Shown here in pieces: positions 16,740 to 23,617 of a stretch of DNA of 64,000 nt; position 1 is the first letter of the stretch; each line of letters begins with the position of its first letter. The stretch covers positions 21,913 through 85,912 of the forward strand of contig NZ_PDNU01000034.1 in NCBI RefSeq assembly GCF_002631185.1, in the 5' to 3' direction. Below the pieces are notes generated by a model. It did no database searches and was not told where the DNA came from. It saw only the letters and a list, made by a program, of their open reading frames with translations. The position numbers and the translations under genes were made by a program. The stretch is from Teichococcus rhizosphaerae (lineage in GTDB: Bacteria > Pseudomonadota > Alphaproteobacteria > Acetobacterales > Acetobacteraceae).

Positions 16740-18284
16740 ATGCCGTCTCCGACGATCACCGATCTCATCGACACCCTGGCCACCCTGTCCGCCACGCGGC
16801 AGCCGGGCACCGAGGACGCCTTGCGGCAGACGACCATGGCGCTGATCGCCGCGATGCGGCGCGACGGGCAGCTGGCGGAGAACCCCATGACACCCGCCCT
16901 GAGCCGCACCGTGGTGCTGCACGAGGCGGAGGTGGCGGCGCGCCTGCGCGGCCGGCGTGTGCTGGTGACGGGCGGCTCGGGCTGCATCGGCACGGCGCTG
17001 CGCCGCCTGATCGCGGGCTTCGGGCCGGCGGCGCTGGTCAACCTCGACATCGCGCCCCACCACGGCCCCGGCACCGAGCTGGTGGCCGACATCCGCGACC
17101 CGGCGGCGCTGCGCGCGGCTTTCGCCGGGGCGCGGCCGGAGGTGGTGTTCCACCTCGCCAGCGTGCGCGAGCCCGCCCGCGCCGAGGTGGTGGTGCGCGA
17201 GGCGGTGGAGACCAATGTCTTCGGCACCGCCAACGTGATCGAGGCATGCCGCGTGCAGGGGGTGGAGCACGCGGTCTATTCCTCCACCGGCAAGTGCTTC
17301 GCCTATCTCACCGACCATGTGTACACCGGCAGCAAGAAGCTGGCCGAGGCGCAATGGATGGCCGCCGCGCGGGAGGCGCGCGGCCCCACCCGCTTCGCGA
17401 TGACGCGCTTCACCCATGTGCTGGAGAACGGCGTCATCGCCCGCGACATCGCCGAGGGCATCGCGGCCGGCATGGTCGGGCTGCACGGGCCGAACCGGCA
17501 CTTCAACATCCAGAACCTGCGGCAGGCGACGCACCTGCTGCTCAACGCCCTGGCGCTCAGCGGCAGCCAGGCGCCGGCCAGCTTCTGGAGCGCCGTCGAT
17601 CTCGGCTGGCCCGTCAACACGCTGGAGCTGGCGCTGTTCGAGATCGCCGCGAGGGCCGAGGGCGGGGCTGGCGGGCGGCCGGTGGGCGTGCGGTTCCTCG
17701 GCGTGCCGGACGGCTATGACGAGAGCTTCTTCCGCGGCCAGTTCGACTGGAGCGGCGAGCATGACTACCACCCGCTGATCAACGCGCTGGAAGCGACCAC
17801 CGCCTTCGCCGACAGCACCGGCAGCATGACCGGCGCCGTTGTGGCGGAATGCCCGCCCGCCGCGCTGCGGCAGGCGCTGGAGACGCTCTCGGCCGCCATC
17901 GCCGCAGGGCTGCCGGGCAGCGCGCTGAAGCGGGCCCTGCTGGAGGCCGTCGCTCAGGTGACCGAGGCAACCTTCCGCCAGATCTGCCCGCACCGGCTGC
18001 TGGACATCCTGTGGTGGGGTGCGGCGCCCTGCTGGGTGGGCAGGCCCGACCAAGCCGCCCGGCACCGGCCGGTGATGGCGCTGCTGGCCAGGCTGCTGCT
18101 GCCGGCGCCGGGCCAGCCGGACCGGGCGCCGGACCGGGCGCCGGACCGGGCGCCGGGCTGGTCGCCGGGACCTGCGGACCGCGCCAAGCTGCAGGACATC
18201 GCCGAGAGCTTCGGCCGCATCCCTGGTCTGGAGGAGTGGGCGCCGCGCCTGCGGGAGCTGGCCCGGCCACCCCGCGCCGCCTGA
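16740..18284 (+). CDS. CapD/FlaA1-like SDR nucleotide-sugar modifying enzyme with long C-terminal extension
   Basis: 514 residues. After a 65-residue helical N-terminus comes an extended-SDR Rossmann domain: GGSGCIG at 78-84, VFHLASV, the ETNVFGTANVIEAC helix typical of CapD/FlaA1 proteins, SSTGKCFAY, and Y195-TGS-K199 (YxxxK). The second half is not sugar-epimerase-like and contains PDRAPDRAPDRAP, encoded by a 12-base tandem repeat. No membrane segments, so it is closer to the short cytosolic 4,6-dehydratase/5-epimerase group. An ATG at 16712 is out of frame. Monocistronic; substrate unknown. Confidence 0.75.
   Translation: MPSPTITDLIDTLATLSATRQPGTEDALRQTTMALIAAMRRDGQLAENPMTPALSRTVVLHEAEVAARLRGRRVLVTGGSGCIGTALRRLIAGFGPAALVNLDIAPHHGPGTELVADIRDPAALRAAFAGARPEVVFHLASVREPARAEVVVREAVETNVFGTANVIEACRVQGVEHAVYSSTGKCFAYLTDHVYTGSKKLAEAQWMAAAREARGPTRFAMTRFTHVLENGVIARDIAEGIAAGMVGLHGPNRHFNIQNLRQATHLLLNALALSGSQAPASFWSAVDLGWPVNTLELALFEIAARAEGGAGGRPVGVRFLGVPDGYDESFFRGQFDWSGEHDYHPLINALEATTAFADSTGSMTGAVVAECPPAALRQALETLSAAIAAGLPGSALKRALLEAVAQVTEATFRQICPHRLLDILWWGAAPCWVGRPDQAARHRPVMALLARLLLPAPGQPDRAPDRAPDRAPGWSPGPADRAKLQDIAESFGRIPGLEEWAPRLRELARPPRAA
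18117..18152 (+). repeat. Three tandem copies of a 12-base unit in a coding region
   Basis: CCGGACCGGGCG occurs three times without gaps and starts a fourth, adding the four-residue unit PDRA/APDR to the SDR protein. The copies are identical, which suggests recent slippage and possible length variation. Confidence 0.9.
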
Positions 18285-18307
18285 GCGGGGCGGGGCAGGG
18301 GGGCAAC

Positions 18308-18342
18308 TTATCCCCAGATTCCGTGGAGCGATCTGGGGATAA
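18308..18342. terminator. Perfect 12-bp inverted repeat between convergent genes
   Basis: TTATCCCCAGAT (18308-18319) and ATCTGGGGATAA (18331-18342) are exact reverse complements with an 11-base loop. A second hairpin, GGCCGGT/ACCGGCC (18351-18372), follows. Both lie in the gap between the SDR gene and the convergent peptide-binding protein, so a two-way terminator is the simplest reading, though no T run follows. Confidence 0.6.
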
Positions 18343-18388
18343 AACCGGGAGGCCGGTGTGGAAAAACCGGCCAGGCCCTTGGCTTCCC

Positions 18389-20035
18389 TCAGCGCGCGAG
18401 GCGGATATCCAGCGCCTTGTAGAGCGCCACGCCATAGATACCATGCGGCCGCACCCCCTCCACCCGGGGGGTGGAGACCACCCAGAGCGGCTGGCGCAGC
18501 AGGGGCAGCCAGACATTCGCCTCGGCGATGCGCTTCTGCAGCGCCGCCATCACGCGCGTCCGTTCCGCCGGATCGGTCGCGGCGCGGGCCTGGCGCAGCG
18601 CCTCGTCCGTTTCCGGGTCGTTCCAGTTCATCCGGTTGGGCGTCGGCCGGTTGGTGCTGGGGAAGTAGAGGGAGAAGGCGTCGGTGGCCGACATGTAGGG
18701 GTAGGACATGACGAAGGTGTCGTATTCCTGCGTCGCCAGCTTGCCCCAGCCCACCGTCGCGTCCCAGAGCTGCACGCGCAGCTCGATGCCGACACGCCGC
18801 AGATCGGCCTGGATGGCCTGCATCACCGTGCTGTTGACCGCCGTCTGCAGCGCGTAGAGCAGCAGCGAGGCGCGCTGCCCGTCCTTCACCCGCACCCCGT
18901 CGGGGCCCGGCTTCCAGCCCGCCTCGTCCAGCACCTTGCGGGCCGCGGCGGCGTCGTACTGGGGCACCAGCCTGGCGGCCTCGGCGTCGTAGTCCAGGGT
19001 GTCGGGGTTGAGATAGGCGGTGGCCGCCTCGCCCGCGCCGAAGAACACCGCCTTGGCGATGGCCTCCTTGTTCACCGCCAGGTTCACCGCCTCGCGGATG
19101 GCGGGGTCGCCGGCCACCGGCTTGTCCACCTTGAAGCCCAGGAAGTGGTCGAAGAAGTGCACCGGCTGCTGCTGCAGCTTCAGGTTCGGCACGCGCCGCA
19201 GGCCCTCGAGGGCGAAATAGGGGATCCACTGCGTCACGTCGCCCTGGCCGGACTGCACGGCGGCCAGCCGCGTGGTGGCCTCGGGGATGACGCGCAGGAT
19301 GATGCGCTCCACCTGCGGCGAGGGGTTCTGGTAGATCGGCGGGCCCCAGTTGTAGCGGGGGTGCTTCGTCAGCACCATCTCCTGCCGCGGCGTCCAGGAC
19401 TGCCAGCAATAGGGGCCGGTGCCGTTGAAGCCCTGCACGCCGAAATTGTCGCCCAGCCGCTCCACCGTCGCCTGGTCCACCATGCTGCCGAAGTACTGCG
19501 TCAGCTGCAGCAGCAGCTCGCTGAAGGGCTCCTTCAGCTCGTAGACCAGCGTGTGGTCGTCCGTGGCGCGGATGTCCTGCACGGGGCCGGCGCGCCAGCG
19601 CACCGGGCTGCGCGTGGCCGGGTCCGCCCAGCGCTTCAGCGAATAGGCGGCGTCGCGCGCGGTGAAGGGCTTGCCGTCGCAGAAGGTGACGCCCTGCTTC
19701 AGCTTGAAGGTGTAGGTGCGGCCATCCTCGCTGATGGTCCAGCTCTCGGCGATGCCGGGGCGGATGGTGCGCTGGTCCCAGTCCATGGTGACCAGCGTGT
19801 CGGACAGCATGAACAGCGCCTCGCCCGCCGCCAGCGCCGATGTGCGGGCCGGGTCGTAGCGGTCGGCGTCGATCTCGCGCAGCACCAGCAGCGCGTCGCG
19901 CGGGGCGGATTGCGCGGCGGCGGGCGCGGCGGAGCCGAGCGTGCCCAGGAGGAGCGCGGCGCCGGCGAGCGCGCCTCCGGCAAGCCAGCGTGCCGCCAGC
20001 CAATCCGCGATACGGCGGCGCGATGCATCTGTCAT
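18389..20035 (-). CDS. ABC transporter peptide-binding protein (SBP family 5)
   Basis: 548 residues. Signal sequence after a charged start (WLAGGALAGAALLLGTLGSAAPAAAQ). Family signature GIAESWTISEDGRTYTFKLKQGVTFCDGKPFTARDAAYSLKRW, FNGTGPYCWQSW, and DPAIREAVNLAVNKEAIAKAV are all present. Start ATG 20035 gives a normal signal peptide; the in-frame extension upstream would reach into a GC-poor control region. No transporter partners nearby. It is unrelated at close range to the binding protein at 10.5-12.1 kb. Confidence 0.9.
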   Translation of the reverse strand: MTDASRRRIADWLAARWLAGGALAGAALLLGTLGSAAPAAAQSAPRDALLVLREIDADRYDPARTSALAAGEALFMLSDTLVTMDWDQRTIRPGIAESWTISEDGRTYTFKLKQGVTFCDGKPFTARDAAYSLKRWADPATRSPVRWRAGPVQDIRATDDHTLVYELKEPFSELLLQLTQYFGSMVDQATVERLGDNFGVQGFNGTGPYCWQSWTPRQEMVLTKHPRYNWGPPIYQNPSPQVERIILRVIPEATTRLAAVQSGQGDVTQWIPYFALEGLRRVPNLKLQQQPVHFFDHFLGFKVDKPVAGDPAIREAVNLAVNKEAIAKAVFFGAGEAATAYLNPDTLDYDAEAARLVPQYDAAAARKVLDEAGWKPGPDGVRVKDGQRASLLLYALQTAVNSTVMQAIQADLRRVGIELRVQLWDATVGWGKLATQEYDTFVMSYPYMSATDAFSLYFPSTNRPTPNRMNWNDPETDEALRQARAATDPAERTRVMAALQKRIAEANVWLPLLRQPLWVVSTPRVEGVRPHGIYGVALYKALDIRLAR

Positions 20036-20342
20036 GGGCGGACCTCTCCTTTGCGGCCGGTGGCCGGCCTTTGGCGTGGCGCCGTGGCGGGCCCCTGCCC
20101 TCGGGGGAGGGCCCGGCCGGCCGGGCGGTCTTCGCTTCCCTGTTCCGCCGGCGGTGCCATGGCCCGCCGGTTCTTGCCCCGAAATGTCAACAGAATGGCC
20201 GCGAAACGTCAACGCCGCGCAACGGAGCGCGCCCTGCCGTGCTCGCGGCAGCGTTACCTGACGGCACAACCTTCGCGGGTCACATTTCGGCCGTTCCCGC
20301 CCTACAGGTCATGTCCTACGGGAATGCCGCGGAGTTCGACCG
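20036..20342. other. 307-base divergent control region with a 12-base direct repeat
   Basis: No gene is supported here. CGAAATGTCAAC (20180-20191) and CGAAACGTCAAC (20202-20213) are direct repeats with a 22-base period (two helical turns), and ACATTTCGG at 20282-20290 is an inverted copy of the CCGAAATGT at 20179-20187. These could be binding sites for a regulator of the binding-protein gene or of the small membrane protein that starts at 20343. Confidence 0.45.
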
Positions 20343-20714
20343 ATGCCCTCAACCTCTTCCCGCTACGGCCTGGAGACGCGCCGGGCCGGGCGGCACGACT
20401 CTCTGGCGCTGCGCGGCCTGGTCGTGGTGGCCAAGGCGCTGGCCAGCTTCGCCGTCACCTTCGCCGAGCTGCTGGCCGAGCTGCTGGCGCCGCTCCTGCT
20501 GTTCACCGGAGCGCTGTGGTGGGGAGCGCTGCGCCTGGTCGGCCAGATCTCCGTCGAGCCGGAACTTCAGGCGATGCTGCACGTTCTGCCGACGCATTTG
20601 CAGCTGGGCGGCCATGAGCTGACACCGGCCGGGCTGATCCGGCAGGGGCTGCTGCTGCTGGCCGTGGTGGCCGCCTGCCGCACCGTCAACAGGCTGCTGG
20701 CGCGGGAGCTGTGA
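20343..20714 (+). CDS. Small membrane protein of unknown function
   Basis: 123 residues. Two hydrophobic segments: about residues 27-63 (VVVAKALASFAVTFAELLAE... LLLFTGALWWGALRLV), probably one long or two short helices, and 98-112 (GLLLLAVVAACRTV). A polar stretch of about 25 residues (ISVEPELQAMLHVLPTHLQLGGHELTP) lies between. No family recognised. ATG 20343 chosen as the first in frame; no clear ribosome site. The downstream DUF2934 gene begins 76 bases later. Confidence 0.55.
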   Translation: MPSTSSRYGLETRRAGRHDSLALRGLVVVAKALASFAVTFAELLAELLAPLLLFTGALWWGALRLVGQISVEPELQAMLHVLPTHLQLGGHELTPAGLIRQGLLLLAVVAACRTVNRLLAREL

Positions 20715-20790
20715 GCCGCCCCGCCATGTTGCACCCGATGTCTGGGCATGCGGGCCGGCGCGACGCCGGGCCCGTGAGAGGAGATTGTGC

Positions 20791-21243
20791 ATGAGCGACA
20801 CGTCACCGGAGCGGGAAGAGCGCATCCGCGCCCGGGCCTACGAGATGTGGGAGTCCGAGGGGCGGCAGGAAGGGCGGGCCGAGCATTACTGGCACCGCGC
20901 GCGGCTGGAGCTGGAGCCGCCTTCCGGCAGCCTCGATGACCAGCTCGCGGAAACCTTTCCCGCCAGCGACACGCCCAGCATCCTCAATCCCAGCTACCCC
21001 GAGCACCCGCTGCCGGCCGCGCCGGAGGACGAGCCGCTGCCCGCCCGCTCCGCCACGGTGGAGGAACGGCCCGAGCCGCAACCGCAGCCGGGACCGGGGC
21101 CGGCCAGGCCCGCCCGGAAGGCACCGAAGGCCGGGGCGCAGCCTGGCACCAAGCCGGTTTCCCAGCCGACCGTCAGATCCGCCTCCCCTTCCACGGCCCG
21201 GCCGGCGGGCAAGAAGGGCTCCGGGCCGCGCGGCAAGGCCTGA
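20791..21243 (+). CDS. DUF2934-domain protein with low-complexity tail
   Basis: 150 residues; ATG 20791 has AGGAG at 20779-20783. Residues 4-40 match DUF2934 (EERIRARAYEMWESEGRQEGRAEHYWHRA), a short helical domain widespread in alphaproteobacteria. SLDDQLAETFPASDTPS at about 48-64 is a motif shared by many small stress-associated proteins of the group. From residue 70 on the protein is proline, lysine and alanine rich and likely disordered, with a basic C-terminus (KKGSGPRGKA). Cytosolic; function unknown. Confidence 0.75.
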   Translation: MSDTSPEREERIRARAYEMWESEGRQEGRAEHYWHRARLELEPPSGSLDDQLAETFPASDTPSILNPSYPEHPLPAAPEDEPLPARSATVEERPEPQPQPGPGPARPARKAPKAGAQPGTKPVSQPTVRSASPSTARPAGKKGSGPRGKA

Positions 21244-21300
21244 GGCGGCGCCACGGAACGGGCCTGCCCGTGCCCGCCAGGACGGGCGGAACCCTGCCCC

Positions 21301-21326
21301 GGCGCCGGCCCCAAGGGGCCGGCGCC
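21301..21326. terminator. Very stable hairpin after the DUF2934 gene
   Basis: GGCGCCGGCCCC (21301-21312) and GGGGCCGGCGCC (21315-21326) are perfect reverse complements separated by AA. No T run follows. Just upstream, ACGGGC/GCCCGT/ACGGGC segments at about 21258-21289 can form alternative smaller hairpins. Probably ends transcription or stabilises the message. Confidence 0.55.
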
Positions 21327-21438
21327 GCGCGGCTGGCGCGCCGCGTGAAGGCGGGCGGGCCGTTGCCCCGACATTCCCTCAAGCCTGCCTTCAAATTGCC
21401 AAAAAGAATTCCCCGCAAGGCTTCGAGAAAGCCTTGGC

Positions 21439-21468
21439 TTGGCATTGGCGATTGGCAGCTTTTACTAT
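21439..21468 (+). promoter_or_regulatory. Candidate promoter for the Rap1a/Tai-like gene
   Basis: TTGGCA (21439-21444) and TACTAT (21463-21468) are 18 bases apart and 60 bases before the start at 21528. The area is AT-rich and also contains TTGGC four times within 21434-21456 and a 7-bp hairpin AAGGCTT/AAGCCTT at 21417-21435, either of which could be a control site. Confidence 0.4.
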
Positions 21469-21527
21469 CCGCCAAGAAAGAATAAGCTGCGCCCTCGCCA
21501 CTGTCATAACCGCGAGGATCATCATCG

Positions 21528-21962
21528 ATGCGGAACATTATTGTGGCTGCCGCGCTTGCGGCCATGGCGGGTGCTCCCGCCCTGGCCCAGAACGCCGCGC
21601 CAGCCCCTGCCAGCCCGGCCGTGACCCAGGTGCGCACCGTGGCCGACCTGGCCGCCATCTGCGATCCCGCCGCCGGCCCCCTGCGGCTGGAATCGATCGC
21701 CTATTGCCAGGGCTACATCACCGCGGCGGGGCAGTATCACGCCGCCCTGTTCCCGGCCGGCGGCGGCCGCCCGCCGCTCTATTGCGTGCCGAGCCCGGCG
21801 CCGAGCGTGGCGCAGACCGGCCTCGCCTTCGCCGCCTGGGCGCGCCAGAACACCCAGTACGCCGCCGAGCCGGCGCTGGACGGGCTGCACCGCTGGGCCC
21901 AGGCCACCTACCCCTGCCCGGCCGGAAACGCGCCGCGCACCGGCCGCCCGGCCAGCCGATAA
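21528..21962 (+). CDS. Exported Rap1a/Tai-like protein
   Basis: 144 residues. A signal peptide (MRNIIVAAALAAMAGAPALA-Q) precedes a domain with the layout of Rap1a/Tai immunity proteins: TVADLAAIC, AYCQGYITA, PLYCVP and a closing TYPCP. Four cysteines (C45, C60, C86, C130) are placed to form two disulfides, as in that family. Known members neutralise type VI amidase effectors in the periplasm, but many alphaproteobacterial copies are orphans of unknown role. No type VI or effector gene lies nearby. The lipoprotein gene below starts 15 bases after its stop. Confidence 0.72.
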   Translation: MRNIIVAAALAAMAGAPALAQNAAPAPASPAVTQVRTVADLAAICDPAAGPLRLESIAYCQGYITAAGQYHAALFPAGGGRPPLYCVPSPAPSVAQTGLAFAAWARQNTQYAAEPALDGLHRWAQATYPCPAGNAPRTGRPASR

Positions 21963-21977
21963 AAGGGAGCCGTTGCC

Positions 21978-22244
21978 ATGAGCACCACTTTCCTGCGCCC
22001 CGCGCGCCTCGCCCTGCCGCTGCTGGCGGCACTCTCCCTCGGCGCCTGCGCCAACATGAACCCGACCACGCGCAACGTGGTCGGCGGCACGGCGGGCGGC
22101 GCCGCGCTGGGCGGCGTCATCGGCTCCTTCACCGGTGATGCCGGCTTCGGCGCGCTGCTGGGCGCCGGCGCCGGGGCCGCCGGCGGCTATCTCTACGACC
22201 AGTCGCAGCCCCACCAGAACCGCCGCGGCCCGCGCCGCTACTGA
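21978..22244 (+). CDS. Glycine-zipper outer-membrane lipoprotein
   Basis: 88 residues. The lipobox SLGAC gives a lipidated cysteine near residue 25. Then comes a glycine-zipper (2TM) module, GGTAGGAALGGVIGSFTGDAGFGALLGAGAGAAGGYLYDQ, as in OsmB/SlyB-type small lipoproteins, and a short basic tail. Likely anchored in the outer membrane with envelope-stress roles. Probably cotranscribed with the Rap1a/Tai-like gene. Confidence 0.85.
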   Translation: MSTTFLRPARLALPLLAALSLGACANMNPTTRNVVGGTAGGAALGGVIGSFTGDAGFGALLGAGAGAAGGYLYDQSQPHQNRRGPRRY

Positions 22245-22376
22245 GCGGGGCCCTGCCCGCGTGAAGCCCGCGGGCGGGGGCGGCGTGGGCCGCTCCCGCC
22301 CGCACCCGCCCGGGGGCTGTTGGCCCGGCCTGGCGCCCGGCCTAGTCTTCGCCCTCCGCGCGCGAGGCCCCGCTGC

Positions 22377-23282
22377 ATGTCCCTGGTTCCCACCTTCGCC
22401 ACGCCCCCCGGCTTTCTCGGCGTTACCCGCACCGACCGCGGGGCGGCGTTCACCGTCGCCGGCATTCCGCTCGACCTCGGCACCACCAACCGCGCCGGCG
22501 CCCGCTCCGGCCCGCAGGCCATCCGCGCCGCCAGCCGCATGCTGGTCGATGGCGCGCATCCCGCCCACTGGGTGGACCCGGCCGCCCTGTCCCTGGCCGA
22601 TATCGGCGAGTTCTCCATCGCGCTCGGGGACCTGCCCGGCAGCCTGGCGGCGATCGAGGCGCAGGCCGAGGGCCTTTCCCACCTAATCGCGCTGGGTGGC
22701 GAGCACGGCATCACCCTGCCGCTGCTGCGCGCCCTGTCCCGCCGCCTGGGCGGCCCGCTGGCGCTGGCGCATTTCGACGCGCATGTGGACACCTGGCCCG
22801 ACAGCTTCGGCCAGCCCTTTGGCCATGGCTCGGTGTTCTTCCACGCGCTGCGCGAAGGGCTGGTCGATCCCCGCCGGATGATCCAGGTCGGCATCCGCTC
22901 CCCCGTGCAGCGCGCGGTGTGGGACTGGACGGTGGCGCAGGGCGTCACCATCCTCGACGCCCAGGCGGTGCACGAGATGGGGCCGGCTGGCGTGGCGGCG
23001 CGCATCCGCGCCGTGCTGGGCGACGCCCCCGCCTATCTCAGCTTCGACATCGACGCTCTGGACCCCGCCTTCGCCCCCGGCACCGGCACGCCGGAGATCG
23101 GCGGGCTGGCCTCCTGGCAGGCCCAGGCCATCCTGCGCCGCCTGGGCGGGCTGGACTGGCGCGGCATGGACATCGTCGAGGTGGCGCCGGCCCATGACGT
23201 GTCGGAGATCACCGCCCTCGCCGCCGCCACGGTGGCCTGGGAGTACCTCGCCCTCGTGGCCATGCCCAAGCCCATGGGCTGA
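22377..23282 (+). CDS. Ureohydrolase family enzyme, agmatinase-like
   Basis: 301 residues with the binuclear manganese ligands of arginase/agmatinase: GGEHGI, AHFDAHVDTW and SFDIDALDPAFAPGTGTPE. GTTNRAGARSGPQAIRAASRML is the N-terminal signature closest to agmatinases and guanidinobutyrases. ATG 22377 gives the family N-terminus. It would release urea from a guanidino compound such as agmatine, giving putrescine. The ornithine decarboxylase gene downstream gives a second route to putrescine, supporting a polyamine role. Guanidinopropionase or formimidoyl-hydrolase activity cannot be excluded from sequence. Confidence 0.85.
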   Translation: MSLVPTFATPPGFLGVTRTDRGAAFTVAGIPLDLGTTNRAGARSGPQAIRAASRMLVDGAHPAHWVDPAALSLADIGEFSIALGDLPGSLAAIEAQAEGLSHLIALGGEHGITLPLLRALSRRLGGPLALAHFDAHVDTWPDSFGQPFGHGSVFFHALREGLVDPRRMIQVGIRSPVQRAVWDWTVAQGVTILDAQAVHEMGPAGVAARIRAVLGDAPAYLSFDIDALDPAFAPGTGTPEIGGLASWQAQAILRRLGGLDWRGMDIVEVAPAHDVSEITALAAATVAWEYLALVAMPKPMG

Positions 23283-23617
23283 GGCGCCGAGAACGCACCC
23301 CTTCCCGCGCGGCATGGCTTTAAAAGCTGTCCCGCGCTGCCCATCTATGGCGGCCTCCGACGCTATCGCACGTGCCGAGAGCCCCGCGACATGGGGGCAC
23401 AAGCTACGACGTAAACGCGTCCTTCTCGCTCGTGCCGGCCATTCCGTGGGCCGGCTTCACCTGAAGGAAGTGGCTATGTTCGGTGACCGGACCGCTGCGA
23501 TGCCCGCCCATCGCGACATCGGCTGACGCATCCGCCAGGGCGCCCCGCGCCCCGGCCCGATGCCGTCGCCTTCGTTTCCTTGTTCCGATCCGCTCTGATG
23601 TTGTGGGGGTTCCGTCC
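23283..23617 (+). promoter_or_regulatory. Long structured leader before the ornithine decarboxylase gene
   Basis: 335 bases without a conventional gene. Hairpins include GCCGGCC/GGCCGGC (23434-23440 with 23449-23455, 8-base loop) and a GCGATG/CATCGC pair near 23494-23510. A 59-codon basic reading frame lies at 23347-23526. Alphaproteobacterial ornithine decarboxylase genes are known to have a conserved RNA leader (the speF motif), so position and structure fit such an element; the match has not been tested. Confidence 0.45.
23347..23526 (+). CDS. Possible leader peptide (uORF) of the ornithine decarboxylase gene
   Basis: 59 codons from ATG 23347 to TGA, ending 91 bases before the decarboxylase start. 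The middle is very basic (KLRRKRVLLARAGH), then GRLHLKEVAMFGDR. No good ribosome-binding site is seen before this ATG, so a shorter internal start is possible. Enterobacterial speF is controlled by an arginine-rich nascent peptide (SpeFL) that senses ornithine; a comparable role here is inference from position and composition only. Confidence 0.3.
   Translation: MAASDAIARAESPATWGHKLRRKRVLLARAGHSVGRLHLKEVAMFGDRTAAMPAHRDIG

Noticed and set aside
18308..18342. Inverted repeat as a replication origin (TTATCCCCA resembles a DnaA box)
   Set aside because: Only one imperfect box pair, no AT-rich unwinding region, and no dnaA or gidA context.
20785..20790. TTG start two codons before the DUF2934 protein ATG
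   Set aside because: ATG 20791 has correct spacing from AGGAG; the TTG would be too close.
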